In this document: positions 1 through 9,498 of the stretch, piece by piece
How positions within the stretch are numbered: the stretch's first letter is position 1
Layout: every line of letters begins with the position of its first letter
From: Natronobacterium haloterrestre
Lineage (GTDB): Archaea; Halobacteriota; Halobacteria; Halobacteriales; Natrialbaceae
Direction: 5' to 3'
NCBI RefSeq assembly: GCF_900112205.1
Contig: NZ_FOKW01000006.1
Location: 62,001-126,000 of the forward strand
Length of the DNA: 64,000 nt
The notes under the pieces: model-generated
What the model was told of the DNA's origin: nothing
The model's database searches: none
The model's input: the letters and a program-made list of their open reading frames with translations, nothing else
Made by a program: the position numbers and the translations under genes

Positions 1-438
1 GGCGTCCTCGAGGGGATCGTCACCGTCGAGGACGTCGTCGAGGTGGTCGTCGGTGACCTCCACGACGAGTTCGACGTCCCCTCGCGGGAGCCGTCGATCG
101 ACCGCGACGCGAGCGAGGAGGGCGTCGCCGTCGACGGCGGCGTCGCGCTCTCGACGGTCAACGAGGAACTCGGGACTACCTTCGACCACGACGCCGTGGA
201 GACGATCGGCGGCCTGGTGCTCGCTCGACTCGGGCGGCCGCCCGAGTCCGGCGACCGGGTATCGATCGCGGGCCACGAACTGACCGTGACGGCGGTCGAC
301 GGCATGCGCGCCTCGACGGTCGTCGTTCGGCCCGAGTCGGGGACGTTCGAGGGCACGGCGGAGTCGGCGACGGACGGAGCGGCCGGCGACGACACTGCCC
401 TCGAGTCCGAGCGTGCCGAGAGGTCGGAGGGGAGTTGA
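1..438 (+). CDS. CBS/CorC-type protein, C-terminal part
   Basis: The reading frame is open from the first base, so the 5' end lies outside the window. What remains is the tail of a second CBS domain (GIVTVEDVVEVVVGDLHDE) followed by a CorC/HlyC transporter-associated domain (about residues 45-110). The likely whole protein is a CNNM/CorC-like membrane protein (DUF21-CBS-CorC_HlyC), a family linked to Mg2+/Co2+ export in bacteria. The last ~25 residues are a Ser/Glu/Ala-rich acidic tail. The domain call is firm; the transport role is inferred from the family. Confidence 0.8.
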   Translation, partial: GVLEGIVTVEDVVEVVVGDLHDEFDVPSREPSIDRDASEEGVAVDGGVALSTVNEELGTTFDHDAVETIGGLVLARLGRPPESGDRVSIAGHELTVTAVDGMRASTVVVRPESGTFEGTAESATDGAAGDDTALESERAERSEGS

Positions 439-459
439 GAGGGCGGGAGCCGAGGACAC

Positions 460-1557
460 TCAGACGCGCCGGATCACCCAGAGCGCGGCGATGCCGCCGA
501 CGACGATCACCAGCCAGTAACTCGCGAGCCGGTAGATCGCCACCACCGCGAGCGCGTCGGCCGTCGCGAGCGCCGTCAACGCCGTCAACAGCGCGACGAG
601 CGTACCCTCGATGGCCGCGAGCCCGCCGGGCAGCGGCGTCGAGCCGGCGATGACGCTCGCCGGGACGAGAAAGCACACGAGCAACGCCGACACCGGCGTC
701 CCGAGCGCGAGGCCGGCGAAGTACAGCGGGATCGCGAACAGCACCCAGCCGACGTACGCGAACGCGATCGCCGTGACGACGACGCGGGGCGAATCGGCGA
801 TCACCTCGAGCGACCCGTAGAGGCGGGTGATCCGGTCGCGGACCGACTCGAGCGAGAGCCGGTCGGTTCGGCGGGCGACGGGGGCGAGCGCACGCACGAC
901 GAGGTCGCGGAGCCGCTCCCGGAACCGCCAGCCGACGACGGCGATGGCCGGCAGCCCCACGGCGAGTGCAGCGAGCAGGACGGCGAACCGTTCGATCGGC
1001 CCCGCGAGCTGGGCGGTAAACAGCAGGTAGCCGAGGCCGAGCCCGCCCGCGGTGAAAAACGGGAGGAGTCGAACCAGGTCGGCCGTGACGACGCTGGCGA
1101 GGCTCTGTTCGAACGTCGCTTCCGTGTCGCGGGCCAGCACGTACGCGATGAACGGTTCGCCGCCGGCCTGTCCCATCGGCGTGACGTAGTTGGCGAACGT
1201 CGCCGCGAAGAACGTCACGATCAGCTTCCGGAACGGGACGGTGACGCCGATCGCCCGGAGGACGACGTGCCAGGTCTTCCCCCAGGCGACGAGACACAGC
1301 AGCGTCGAGACGCAGGCCGCGGCCACCCACTCGAGTTGGGCTGTTCGGAGCCGCGAGACGGTTCGGTCCCAGCCGACGACGGCCCCGAGCAGGTAGACGA
1401 GCACGACCGCCACGAGAAACGCCAGGGCGGTCTTCGCGACCGTCCTGCGATCGCCCCACCCCGCGCCGAGGGTTACGGCCGACTCCTCGTCCCCGTGGGC
1501 GGTCGCCTCGCCGTCGGCGGCGGTATCGGGATCTGGATCGGAATCAGGATCGGACAC
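460..1557 (-). CDS. lysylphosphatidylglycerol-synthase-like/UPF0104 membrane protein
   Basis: A 365-residue multi-pass membrane protein with about eight hydrophobic segments, of the UPF0104 / LPG synthase TM-region (flippase-like) family. In haloarchaea these often sit beside glycosyltransferases and may move lipid-linked intermediates; that role is inferred. I prefer the GTG at 1557, giving a very acidic N terminus (VSDPDSDPDPD), 23 nt after the stop of the upstream glycosyltransferase. A GTG at 1611 would overlap that gene by 31 nt. Same operon as the GT2 gene. Confidence 0.8.
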   Translation of the reverse strand: MSDPDSDPDPDTAADGEATAHGDEESAVTLGAGWGDRRTVAKTALAFLVAVVLVYLLGAVVGWDRTVSRLRTAQLEWVAAACVSTLLCLVAWGKTWHVVLRAIGVTVPFRKLIVTFFAATFANYVTPMGQAGGEPFIAYVLARDTEATFEQSLASVVTADLVRLLPFFTAGGLGLGYLLFTAQLAGPIERFAVLLAALAVGLPAIAVVGWRFRERLRDLVVRALAPVARRTDRLSLESVRDRITRLYGSLEVIADSPRVVVTAIAFAYVGWVLFAIPLYFAGLALGTPVSALLVCFLVPASVIAGSTPLPGGLAAIEGTLVALLTALTALATADALAVVAIYRLASYWLVIVVGGIAALWVIRRV

Positions 1558-1580
1558 GATACTAGAGAGTGTCGCCGGGA

Positions 1581-2873
1581 TCAGGCTCCGGTCTTCGTCA
1601 CCTGGTACCACTCGCCGTCCCAGGTCAGACCGTACTCGAACATCGCCTTCACGGTCAGGACGCCGTGGCCCAGATAGACGAGCGGCGCGAGTGCGATCGT
1701 CCAGGATGGGGGACCGACCCGGCCGTCGACCAGGTCACGGCTCCAGACGCCGCCGATCAGTCCGTAGATCGCGACCAGCGCGGCGATCGCAGAGCCAGGG
1801 TCGAACAACAACAGGAACAGGACGTGTGCGGTGAGCACCAGCAACGTGGCACCCGCGAGAACGGCCCCGACCGCCCGGCCGACCGAGACGACGTCGTCGA
1901 CGTCCATGCCGCCCGTAATCGACTCGACGATCCGCAGGTGTGACACCTGCACGTGACCGATCCGCCACCGCTTTCGCTGCCCCCAGAGGTCCCGAACGGT
2001 GTGAGGGGCTTCCATCGTGCTCGTACAGCGCCGGTTCTGGGCGACCGTCAACCCGGCCTTGTGACACTGGTGGGAGAAGTAGATGTCCTCGGTCAACACG
2101 TCGGCGTAGCCGCCGACGGCCTCGAACGCCTCTCGGGTGAACCCGGTCGCGGAACTCTGACAGTGGGTGAACCCGACGAACTCGCCGATCATGTATCCCG
2201 CCTGGACGACGACGCGCTCGCAGTAGGCAAGCGTCTCGACGGGGCCCGTCGGACGCGGGATCCGGCGGCCCTGGAAGACGTCCGCGTCGCCGACGAGTTC
2301 GCCCATCGCGATGGAGACGAACTCGGGGGAGGCCCGTTCGTCGGCGTCGAACACGACGAAGTAGTCGGCCGAACTCCGCTCGACCGCGGTGTTGATCGCG
2401 GTCGCTTTCGATCCGGGTGAGTCGTTGATCACGCAGTCCACGGCATCGTAGCGCTCCGCGAGTTCGCTCGCGCGCGCTCGAGTCCGCGTGTCGTCGGGTT
2501 CGACGACGACGGAGATCCGGAGCGAGTCGTAGTCGTTCTCGAGCAGACTGGTGACGCTCTCGTCGACGACGTCCGCGTCCTGGTAGGCGGGGACGATCGC
2601 CCGCACGGTGGGGCCGGACGCGATCCGACTCGGCGACGTCGCCGACGATCCGTCCCGCCAGACGTCGTAGGCGAGGAGTACCCCCGTCCCGGCGATCGCG
2701 ACGGTGAACATTCCCACGTACACCGCGCTCTCGAAGAAATCCAGTATGATGAGGGGAGAAAGCGCCACCGTCCAGATGTCCGCCCCCGTTACGAACCCGA
2801 CGGCGAACAGCGCGCCGACTGCGAGTATCGTTCCCGCTTTTTCGACGACGCGAGTGACTACCGATGGCATCAT
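1581..2873 (-). CDS. membrane-bound family 2 glycosyltransferase
   Basis: 430 residues. Two N-terminal transmembrane segments (about 10-70) precede a GT-A fold domain: VPAYQDADVVDESV at the nucleotide-binding start, the D-x-D motif as FDADERA, and a Q-x-x-RW motif (GQRKRWRIGH) that marks processive or membrane-associated GT2 enzymes. The C terminus has three or four more membrane helices. It probably transfers a sugar from a nucleotide or dolichol donor at the inner membrane face; acceptor unknown. First gene of a two-gene minus-strand operon with the flippase-like protein. An ATG at 2870 is an equally possible start. Confidence 0.9.
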   Translation of the reverse strand: MMPSVVTRVVEKAGTILAVGALFAVGFVTGADIWTVALSPLIILDFFESAVYVGMFTVAIAGTGVLLAYDVWRDGSSATSPSRIASGPTVRAIVPAYQDADVVDESVTSLLENDYDSLRISVVVEPDDTRTRARASELAERYDAVDCVINDSPGSKATAINTAVERSSADYFVVFDADERASPEFVSIAMGELVGDADVFQGRRIPRPTGPVETLAYCERVVVQAGYMIGEFVGFTHCQSSATGFTREAFEAVGGYADVLTEDIYFSHQCHKAGLTVAQNRRCTSTMEAPHTVRDLWGQRKRWRIGHVQVSHLRIVESITGGMDVDDVVSVGRAVGAVLAGATLLVLTAHVLFLLLFDPGSAIAALVAIYGLIGGVWSRDLVDGRVGPPSWTIALAPLVYLGHGVLTVKAMFEYGLTWDGEWYQVTKTGA

Positions 2874-2963
2874 CCTAACGACGCGTCGGTTGGCTATTCA
2901 ACGTTCTGCTCGCAACTCGTTCCGGTAGCTAGTTACCGACTCAGTGGAATATCTACGGGAAGG

Positions 2964-3887
2964 ATGGGATTCGACGACTGGCTCCGGGTCTCCGCGCGGA
3001 AGATCCGGGAGAAGGGACTCGAGGGCGTCGGGGACGTCGCGTACGACCTGTACACCGGGCTCTGGTGGCTCGCCTGGCCGCTCCCGCGTGGGACGAACGT
3101 CTACGAGCGCGACTGGGACGTGTTGATCATCCTCGACGCGTGTCGGGTCGATCTGCTTCGCTCGGTCGCCGACGAGTACGCCTTCCTCGCGGACGCGGAG
3201 ATCGAACGGATGGAATCGGTCGGGAGCATGTCCAAGGAGTGGATGGCCAAGACGTTCACCGACGAGTACGCCGACGAGGTGGCAAACACCACGTACGTGA
3301 CGAGCAACGTCTTCTCCGACCGGCTCCTCTCCGCCGACCGGTTCGGCGACCTCGACGAGGTCTGGCGGTACGGCTGGGACGACGAGCACGATACGGTCCC
3401 GCCGCGTCAGGTTACCGACAGGGCCATCCGGGCCGCCCGCGAGACGGATCCGGATCGGCTGATCGTCCACTACGTCCAGCCCCACCACCCGTTCCTCGGA
3501 CTCGACGCCGGATTCGACGCCGAACCGTTCGGTCCGGCGCTGTCGGACACGGTCGTCGACGCGCTCCGGAAGGACAAGATCGACTTCGAGACCTTCTGGG
3601 CCGCCTACCAGGACAACCTGCGTCGCGCGCTCGAGGACGTGGACCTCCTCCTCGAGAACGTCGACGCGGACCGGGTCGCCATCACGGCCGATCACGGCGA
3701 CGCGCTCGGCGAGTGGGGGATCTACGACCACCCGGTCGGCTGTCTCCACCCCGCCGTACGGACGGTGCCGTGGGTGACCACGTCCGCGACGGACCGGGAA
3801 ACGCACGAACCGGACCCGGACTGTGAGGAGCGGACGGCCGAGTCGGACGTGCAACAGCGGCTGCAGGCGCTGGGATACGTCAGCTAG
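2964..3887 (+). CDS. sulfatase/alkaline-phosphatase-fold hydrolase
   Basis: 307 residues, soluble. The region around VLIILDACRVDLLRS (about residues 52-66) matches the metal-binding entry of the alkaline phosphatase/sulfatase superfamily, with Asp as ligand and Cys-Arg where sulfatases carry the formylglycine Cys-x-x-x-Arg. HYVQPHHPF (about 170) and ITADHGDALGEWG (about 240) supply the later metal ligands. Haloarchaeal relatives sit in surface-glycan loci, and this one lies divergently from a GT2 gene 90 bp away. The substrate (sulfate or phosphate ester, or phosphoglycosyl transfer) cannot be told. Confidence 0.8.
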   Translation: MGFDDWLRVSARKIREKGLEGVGDVAYDLYTGLWWLAWPLPRGTNVYERDWDVLIILDACRVDLLRSVADEYAFLADAEIERMESVGSMSKEWMAKTFTDEYADEVANTTYVTSNVFSDRLLSADRFGDLDEVWRYGWDDEHDTVPPRQVTDRAIRAARETDPDRLIVHYVQPHHPFLGLDAGFDAEPFGPALSDTVVDALRKDKIDFETFWAAYQDNLRRALEDVDLLLENVDADRVAITADHGDALGEWGIYDHPVGCLHPAVRTVPWVTTSATDRETHEPDPDCEERTAESDVQQRLQALGYVS

Positions 3888-3964
3888 TCGCCAGTTTCGC
3901 TCGAGCGCATGCGACGCCCGGCACGAACGCTTTTTTGTCGGGACAGTGAACCATCGGGAACCGA

Positions 3965-5173
3965 ATGGTCGATCCGTCGTTCGTCGCGCTCGTCGCCGCT
4001 GCAATCGGTACCTGTCTGTTCATGGCCTGGGTCCTGGGAGCGAACAGCAACTCGCCGCCGTTCGCCCCCGCGATCGGCGCGAACGCTATCTCGACGATGC
4101 AGGCTGCGTTCGTCATCGGGCTGCTCGCAGCGGCTGGCGCGCTCATGCAGGGGGGCAGCATCTCGGAGACGGTCGGTGCGGACCTGATCGACGGTGTGAC
4201 GATCACGCCGCTGGCCGCGACCGCCGGCTTGCTCACTGCGGCGACGTTCATGGCCGTCGGCATCTACACGCGCTATCCGATTCCGGCGGCGTTCGCGACG
4301 ACGGGGGCGATGATCGGCGTCGGCCTCTCGCTCGGCGGCGATCCGGCGATGGCGACGTACCAGCGTCTCGGCACGTTCTGGCTGCTCGTGCCGTTCATGT
4401 CTGGGGGGTTAGCCTTCGTGACCGCGACGGTCCTCCGGCGGGACGACGTGCCCGAAACGGTGGGCGTTCCGCTCCTGGCCGGTATCGTCGGGGGCATCGT
4501 CGCGAACATCAGACTCGGCGTGATCCCGGATCCCGTCGCCGACCAGGGAACTCTCGCCAGATTCGTCTCCCGACAGTTCGGCGGCGGTCCGACGCTCGTC
4601 GCCGACGTCGACCTCGGTACGGTCCTCGTAACGATCGCCGTTGGCGCGCTCGCTTTCTACTGGATCCGCAACCGAGTGGTCGTATCGGTCGAACGGGGAA
4701 TCCGGACGTTCCTGCTCGTCCTGGGCGGGATCGTCGCCTTCTCTTCGGGCGGGTCGCAGGTCGGGCTCGCGACCGGTCCCCTCGAGAACCTGTTCCGGGT
4801 CGAACTCGGCCTCCCGGGGATCACGCTGCTCGCACTGGGGGCGGCGGGGATCCTCGCCGGGGCCTGGATGGCCGCACCGCGGCTGTTACAGGCGACCTCG
4901 AGGGAGTACGCCCAGCTCGGGGTGCGCCGGTCGATCGCGGCGCTCGTCCCCGGGTTTATTATCGCACAGCTGGCGATCGCGCTCGGGATCCCGATCTCGC
5001 TGAACAACATCATCCTCTCCGGGGTGATCGGCGGCGGACTGGCGGCGGGATCGGCGGGCGTCTCGAAACGGAAGATCGGGTTTACCGTGACGTTCTGGCT
5101 GCTGACGCTCGGGAGTTCGACCGTCGTCGGTTACGGACTGTATCAGGCGCTCGAGGCGGTCATCGGCGGCTGA
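3965..5173 (+). CDS. inorganic phosphate transporter, PiT family
   Basis: 402 residues with about ten hydrophobic segments. The N-terminal PHO4 signature is visible as WVLGANSNSPPFAPAIGANA (about 19-38), and the internal repeat appears near the C terminus as PISLNNIILSGVIGGG, as expected of the inverted-repeat PiT fold. It probably imports phosphate with a cation. The GANDVAN core of the family is altered to GANSNSP, so the exact ion is uncertain. Monocistronic; start ATG follows an AT-rich stretch at 3930-3940. Confidence 0.85.
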   Translation: MVDPSFVALVAAAIGTCLFMAWVLGANSNSPPFAPAIGANAISTMQAAFVIGLLAAAGALMQGGSISETVGADLIDGVTITPLAATAGLLTAATFMAVGIYTRYPIPAAFATTGAMIGVGLSLGGDPAMATYQRLGTFWLLVPFMSGGLAFVTATVLRRDDVPETVGVPLLAGIVGGIVANIRLGVIPDPVADQGTLARFVSRQFGGGPTLVADVDLGTVLVTIAVGALAFYWIRNRVVVSVERGIRTFLLVLGGIVAFSSGGSQVGLATGPLENLFRVELGLPGITLLALGAAGILAGAWMAAPRLLQATSREYAQLGVRRSIAALVPGFIIAQLAIALGIPISLNNIILSGVIGGGLAAGSAGVSKRKIGFTVTFWLLTLGSSTVVGYGLYQALEAVIGG

Positions 5174-5336
5174 GTTCGGTGTCTGACCCCGAACCGGAAC
5201 CGAATCGGGGCCGGACTCACTTCGCCGGCGAGGCCAGGTAGCTTCCGGGGGTCAGGAGGACGCCGACGAACAGCCCGAGCAGGCGGTAGCGATCCCACCG
5301 ATCCCACAGAGGATCGTGCGCGATCCGGGGTACGCC

Positions 5337-5774
5337 TCAACCGAGTACGGTCACCGGTTCGTCGGTCCGCTCGACGACGGTCGTGGCGACGTCGCGGCCG
5401 AGGAACCGCCGGACGAGGCCCGAGGTATTCGTTCCGTGACCGTACATGACGACGTGGTCGACGGCTTCGTCGCTCGCGTACCGGGGAACGACGGTTCCCG
5501 GGCGGCCCTCGACCGTTTCGATGCGGACGCGCTCGCTCGAGTCGGCTGCGACGGACGCGAGCCGGGTTTTCGCGGTCTCGCGCGCCTCCTCGAACCGGTC
5601 GTCGTCGCGCTCGAGGACGCCGCCCTCGCTGAGCGGCGACTCCAGCGGCGTCACGACGGCGAGCAGGACGATCTCCGCGTCGGGAAACGACTCGAGTGCG
5701 TACGCGAGCGCCTCGTCTTCGCCTGGGCGACCGAGCGAGGGGACGAGGACCCGGTCGGGATCCGGATCGGCCAT
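5337..5774 (-). CDS. universal stress protein (UspA family)
   Basis: 145 residues from the ATG at 5774, which gives the usual start just before the first beta strand ([12 protein letters not shown]). An earlier in-frame GTG at 5801 would add nine residues. The C-terminal phosphate-binding segment [20 protein letters not shown] corresponds to the G-x2-G-x9-G(S/T) ATP-binding motif of UspA, but with a shifted spacing, so nucleotide binding is uncertain. Stands alone between the phosphate permease and hel308. See the finding on the open frame after its stop codon. Confidence 0.85.
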   Translation of the reverse strand: MADPDPDRVLVPSLGRPGEDEALAYALESFPDAEIVLLAVVTPLESPLSEGGVLERDDDRFEEARETAKTRLASVAADSSERVRIETVEGRPGTVVPRYASDEAVDHVVMYGHGTNTSGLVRRFLGRDVATTVVERTDEPVTVLG

Positions 5775-5886
5775 AGGGTCGATTTGGGCACCCACCGTCA
5801 TCGGTCTATCGCCGGAACCGCGAACCGGGGCGGAGAAGCGAGGGAGAGACGACAGTTTAAACCACCGGACGCGCCAAAGGCGGACA

Positions 5887-8244
5887 ATGAACGTCGAGGA
5901 GCTGTCGGGGCTCCCGCCCGGGGCGATCGACCACTTCCGGGAGGACGGGATCGAGGAACTCTACCCACCGCAGGCCGAGGCCGTCGAGGCCGGCGCGACG
6001 GAGGGCGAGAACCTCGTCGCCGCGGTGCCGACCGCCAGCGGGAAGACGATGATCGCCGCCCTCTCGATGCTATCGGCGATCGAGCGCGGCGGCAAGGCGC
6101 TTTACATCGTCCCGTTGCGGGCCCTGGCCAGCGAGAAAAAGGAGGAGTTCGAGGCCTACGAGCAGTTCGGAGTCACCGTCGGCGTCGCGACCGGCAACTA
6201 CGAGTCGACCAGCGACTGGCTCGCCACGAAGGACATCGTCGTCGCCACAAGCGAGAAGATCGACTCGCTCGTGCGCAACGGCGCGGACTGGCTCTCCGAT
6301 CTCACCTGCGTCGTCAGCGACGAGGTCCACCTCATCGACGACCGCGAGCGGGGGCCGACCCTCGAGGTGACCCTCGCGAAGCTCCGGCGGCTGAACCCGG
6401 GAATGCAACAGGTCGCGCTCTCGGCGACGGTGGGCAACGCCGACGAGATCGCGGGCTGGCTGGACGGCGAACTGATCGATACCGACTGGCGGCCGATCGA
6501 TCTGAAGATGGGCGTCCACTACGGCAACGCCCTGAATTTCGACGACGGCTCGACCCGCGAGGTACCCGTCGAGGGCTCGGAGAAACAGGAGGCCGCGCTC
6601 GTCCGCGACATCCTCCAGGAGGGCGGCTCCTCGCTCGTGTTCGTCAACTCGCGGCGCAACGCGGAAGCCGCGGCCCGCCGGCTCGGGCAGGTCTCCCGGG
6701 AGGAACTGACCGCCGACGAGCGGGCCGAACTCGCCGACCTGGCCGCGGAGATCCGCGACGACAGCGACACCGAGACCAGCACGGACCTCGCCGACTGCGT
6801 CGAACGCGGCTCCGCGTTCCACCACGCCGGGCTCTCGAGCACCCAGCGGTCGCTCGTCGAGGACGCCTTCCGCGATCGGCTGCTGAAGGTCATCTCGGCG
6901 ACGCCGACGCTCGCGGCCGGGGTCAACACGCCCGCACGACGGGTGATCGTCCGCGACTGGCGGCGGTTCGACCCCTCCGCCGGCGGAATGGCGCCGCTCG
7001 ACGTCCTCGAGGTCCACCAGATGATGGGCCGTGCGGGCCGTCCCGGACTGGACCCCTACGGCGAGGCCGTGTTGCTCGCGAAGAGCCACGACGAGAGCCA
7101 GGAGCTGTTCGACCGGTACGTCTGGGCCGATCCCGAGCCCGTCCGGTCGAAACTCGCCGCCGAACCCGCCCTGCGGACGCACGTGCTCGCGACGATCGCG
7201 TCCGGCTTCGCCCGTACGCGGGAGGGGCTGCTCGAGTTCCTCGAGGCGACGCTGTACGCGAGCCAGTCGGGCGAGTCGGGCCGGCTCGCGGCCGTCACGG
7301 ACGACGTGCTGGCGTACCTCGAGCGCAACGATTTCATCGAACGGTCGGGCGGATCGGGAGACGATTCCGGCGGGGGCGCGTTCACCTCGGCGGCGGACCT
7401 CGCGGACCGGAGCGACGAGGACGAGCAACTCGAGGCCACCAGCCTCGGTCACACCGTCTCGCGGCTCTACCTCGACCCGATGAGCGCCGCCGAGATCGTT
7501 CACGGCCTCGAGAGCGCCGACGACCGCCCGACGGCGCTTGGCCTCTATCAACTCGTCTCGCGGACCCCCGACATGTACGAACTCTACCTCCGGTCGGGCG
7601 AGGACGAGCAGTTCGGCGAACTCTACTACGAGCGGGAGGCCGAACTGCTCGGCGACGCCCCAAGCGAGTTCGAGGAGGACCGCTTCGAGGACTGGCTGGC
7701 AGCCCTGAAGACGGGCAAACTCCTCGAGGACTGGGCCCAGGAGGACGACGAAGAGCGGATCACCGAACGGTACAAGATCGGTCCCGGCGACCTGCGCGGA
7801 AAGGTCGACACCGCCGAGTGGCTGCTTGGTGCCGCCGAGTCGCTGGCACGGGAGATCGACAGCGAGTGGACCGTGGCCGTCCGGGAAGCCCGTGCCCGCG
7901 TCGAACACGGCGTAAGTGAGGAATTGCTCGAACTCGTCTCCGTCGGCGGCGTCGGCCGCAAGCGCGCCCGTCGCCTGTACGAACGCGGGATCGAAGAGCC
8001 CGCGGACCTGCGGTCGGCCGACAAGGGCGTCGTCCTCGACGCCCTGAAGGGGGAGAAGACGGCCGAGAACATCCTCGAGAACGCCGGCCGCGAGGATCCG
8101 TCGATGGACGGGGTCGAGCCGGCGGGCGGGGGCGTCGGAACTGACGAGTCGGACGCCGACGACGCCGAGAGCACGGAAACCGCATCGACACGAACCGAGG
8201 ACGCAGAACCGGACGACAGCCAGTCCAGCCTGGGTGATTTCTGA
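5887..8244 (+). CDS. hel308: ATP-dependent DNA helicase Hel308
   Basis: 785 residues, normal for the family. Hel308 is a 3'-5' superfamily 2 helicase acting at stalled forks. Visible: Q-motif region ([12 protein letters not shown]), Walker [10 protein letters not shown] (about 44-52), DEVH box in [10 protein letters not shown], motif III LSATVGN, motif [13 protein letters not shown], then winged helix and ratchet domains, and a helix-hairpin-helix ([16 protein letters not shown]). After a variable acidic linker it ends in QSSLGDF, which resembles a PCNA-interacting peptide. A TATA-like GTTTAAAC lies about 30 bp before the ATG. The stop overlaps the cgi121 start (ATGA). Confidence 0.96.
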   Translation: MNVEELSGLPPGAIDHFREDGIEELYPPQAEAVEAGATEGENLVAAVPTASGKTMIAALSMLSAIERGGKALYIVPLRALASEKKEEFEAYEQFGVTVGVATGNYESTSDWLATKDIVVATSEKIDSLVRNGADWLSDLTCVVSDEVHLIDDRERGPTLEVTLAKLRRLNPGMQQVALSATVGNADEIAGWLDGELIDTDWRPIDLKMGVHYGNALNFDDGSTREVPVEGSEKQEAALVRDILQEGGSSLVFVNSRRNAEAAARRLGQVSREELTADERAELADLAAEIRDDSDTETSTDLADCVERGSAFHHAGLSSTQRSLVEDAFRDRLLKVISATPTLAAGVNTPARRVIVRDWRRFDPSAGGMAPLDVLEVHQMMGRAGRPGLDPYGEAVLLAKSHDESQELFDRYVWADPEPVRSKLAAEPALRTHVLATIASGFARTREGLLEFLEATLYASQSGESGRLAAVTDDVLAYLERNDFIERSGGSGDDSGGGAFTSAADLADRSDEDEQLEATSLGHTVSRLYLDPMSAAEIVHGLESADDRPTALGLYQLVSRTPDMYELYLRSGEDEQFGELYYEREAELLGDAPSEFEEDRFEDWLAALKTGKLLEDWAQEDDEERITERYKIGPGDLRGKVDTAEWLLGAAESLAREIDSEWTVAVREARARVEHGVSEELLELVSVGGVGRKRARRLYERGIEEPADLRSADKGVVLDALKGEKTAENILENAGREDPSMDGVEPAGGGVGTDESDADDAESTETASTRTEDAEPDDSQSSLGDF

Positions 8245-8756
8245 TGGAACTGCTCGAATGTCCCCTCGCGATCGACGACCTCGACGCGTTCGTCGCCGCG
8301 ATCGGCGAGATCGGCGACCGCCACGGCGTGACGATCCAGGCGTTCGACGCCCGCTACGTCGCCGACCGTCGCCACCTCGAGCGGGCCGTCGCGTTCGCCG
8401 ACCGGGCCATCGAGCGCGGGGAGAACGTCGCCCGGGATCGGGCCGTGGAGATCCTGCTGTACGCCGCCGGCCGCCGGCAGATCGACCGCGCCCTCGAGAT
8501 GGGCGTCGACGAGGGGAAGAACCGGGCCGTCGTCCTCGTCGACTCCCGCGAGGGGGACCGACGCGCCGAGCGGGACGCGCTCGCGGACGTCCGCGAACTG
8601 GACGCGGTCGCCGGCGAGGAGCCGACCCTCGAGTCCGTCGACGAGGAGCGACTGTGCGAGTTCTTCGAGATCACCGGTGCCGAGCGGGAAGCGACCGACG
8701 CCTCGCTCGGCGACCTCGTTCGCGAGCGGGTGGCGCTGCTCGAGGTCGAGAAGTAG
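8244..8756 (+). CDS. cgi121: KEOPS complex subunit Cgi121
   Basis: 170 residues, matching the Cgi121/TPRKB family. KEOPS makes the universal t6A modification at position 37 of ANN-decoding tRNAs; Cgi121 binds the tRNA 3' end and the Bud32 kinase. Recognisable features are the N-terminal [20 protein letters not shown] and the central segment AVEILLYAAGRRQIDRAL, where the family helix contacts Bud32. The start ATG overlaps the hel308 stop by one base, so the two are translationally coupled; hel308-cgi121 pairing is usual in haloarchaea as far as I recall. Confidence 0.9.
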   Translation: MELLECPLAIDDLDAFVAAIGEIGDRHGVTIQAFDARYVADRRHLERAVAFADRAIERGENVARDRAVEILLYAAGRRQIDRALEMGVDEGKNRAVVLVDSREGDRRAERDALADVRELDAVAGEEPTLESVDEERLCEFFEITGAEREATDASLGDLVRERVALLEVEK

Positions 8757-8848
8757 CGCCCGCGGGGGTGGCGGTCGCGTCCGGGATTCCGGAAACCGAA
8801 GCGGGGTCTCCGAACGTTTATGCGCCATGGTGAGTGTCGTTCACTGGC

Positions 8849-9412
8849 ATGGCACGCATCGACCGGCTGGATCCCGACGAGCTATCGGACGAGACGATCG
8901 AGGAGATCTTCGAGTACGCACGCGAGAAACAGGGAGCCGTCCCGAACCACTTCAAGATAGAGGCGAACTTCCCGGAGGCGTTCGAGCACTTCTTCTACAT
9001 GCAGCAGGCCCTCTGGGAGGACGGCCCGCTGTCGATGGAGACGATGGAACGGGTCGCCATCGCGGTGTCGATGGCGAACGACTGCGACTACTGCACCGGC
9101 GCTCACTGTACGATCCTCGGGAACACCGGGGCCGACAGGGACGACATCGTGGCGTTCCAGGAGGGCGTGAAAGGCGACTCGCTCGACGAGTTCGAGCGAG
9201 CGATCGTCGACTTCGCGCTGCAGGTCAACGAGGACCCCCACGGGGTCACTGGCGAGGACGTCGAGGAACTCCGGACCGAACACGGTCTCTCCGACGCGGC
9301 GTTGTTGCAACTGGTCCACGGCGTCAACGTCTTCTCGGCGGCGAACCGCGTGAATATCGTCTTCGATACGGAGTACGATCACCCCTGGCAGGGCGAGGCG
9401 GCGGACGACTGA
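8849..9412 (+). CDS. carboxymuconolactone decarboxylase/AhpD-family protein
   Basis: 187 residues from the ATG at 8849. The alkylhydroperoxidase core holds the catalytic pair in CDYCTGAHC with the family E and H around it (residues about 82-92), and the preceding LSMETMERVAIAVSMAND helix is typical of peroxidase-related CMD proteins. It likely reduces peroxides through a thiol cycle; partner unknown. A TATA-like TTTATGC lies about 30 bp upstream, and the 8831-8846 stretch GTGAGTGTCGTTCACT is a loose inverted repeat between it and the start. Confidence 0.85.
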   Translation: MARIDRLDPDELSDETIEEIFEYAREKQGAVPNHFKIEANFPEAFEHFFYMQQALWEDGPLSMETMERVAIAVSMANDCDYCTGAHCTILGNTGADRDDIVAFQEGVKGDSLDEFERAIVDFALQVNEDPHGVTGEDVEELRTEHGLSDAALLQLVHGVNVFSAANRVNIVFDTEYDHPWQGEAADD

Positions 9413-9498
9413 CCGGACCCAGTGGGTGCGGCCGACCCGACCCGTCTCGACGCGAACCGACAGGGCTTAGCCGCCGGTCGGGTAACCCCGTCCGACGC

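Noticed and set aside
176-1459. Long minus-strand ORF rich in Arg and Pro across the first two genes
   Set aside because: Arg/Gly/Pro-rich composition with no fold; it is the shadow of the acidic genes in another frame, as happens throughout GC-rich haloarchaeal DNA.
5316-7919. 867-codon plus-strand ORF overlapping hel308
   Set aside because: Alternative frame of hel308; Arg-rich, no motifs.
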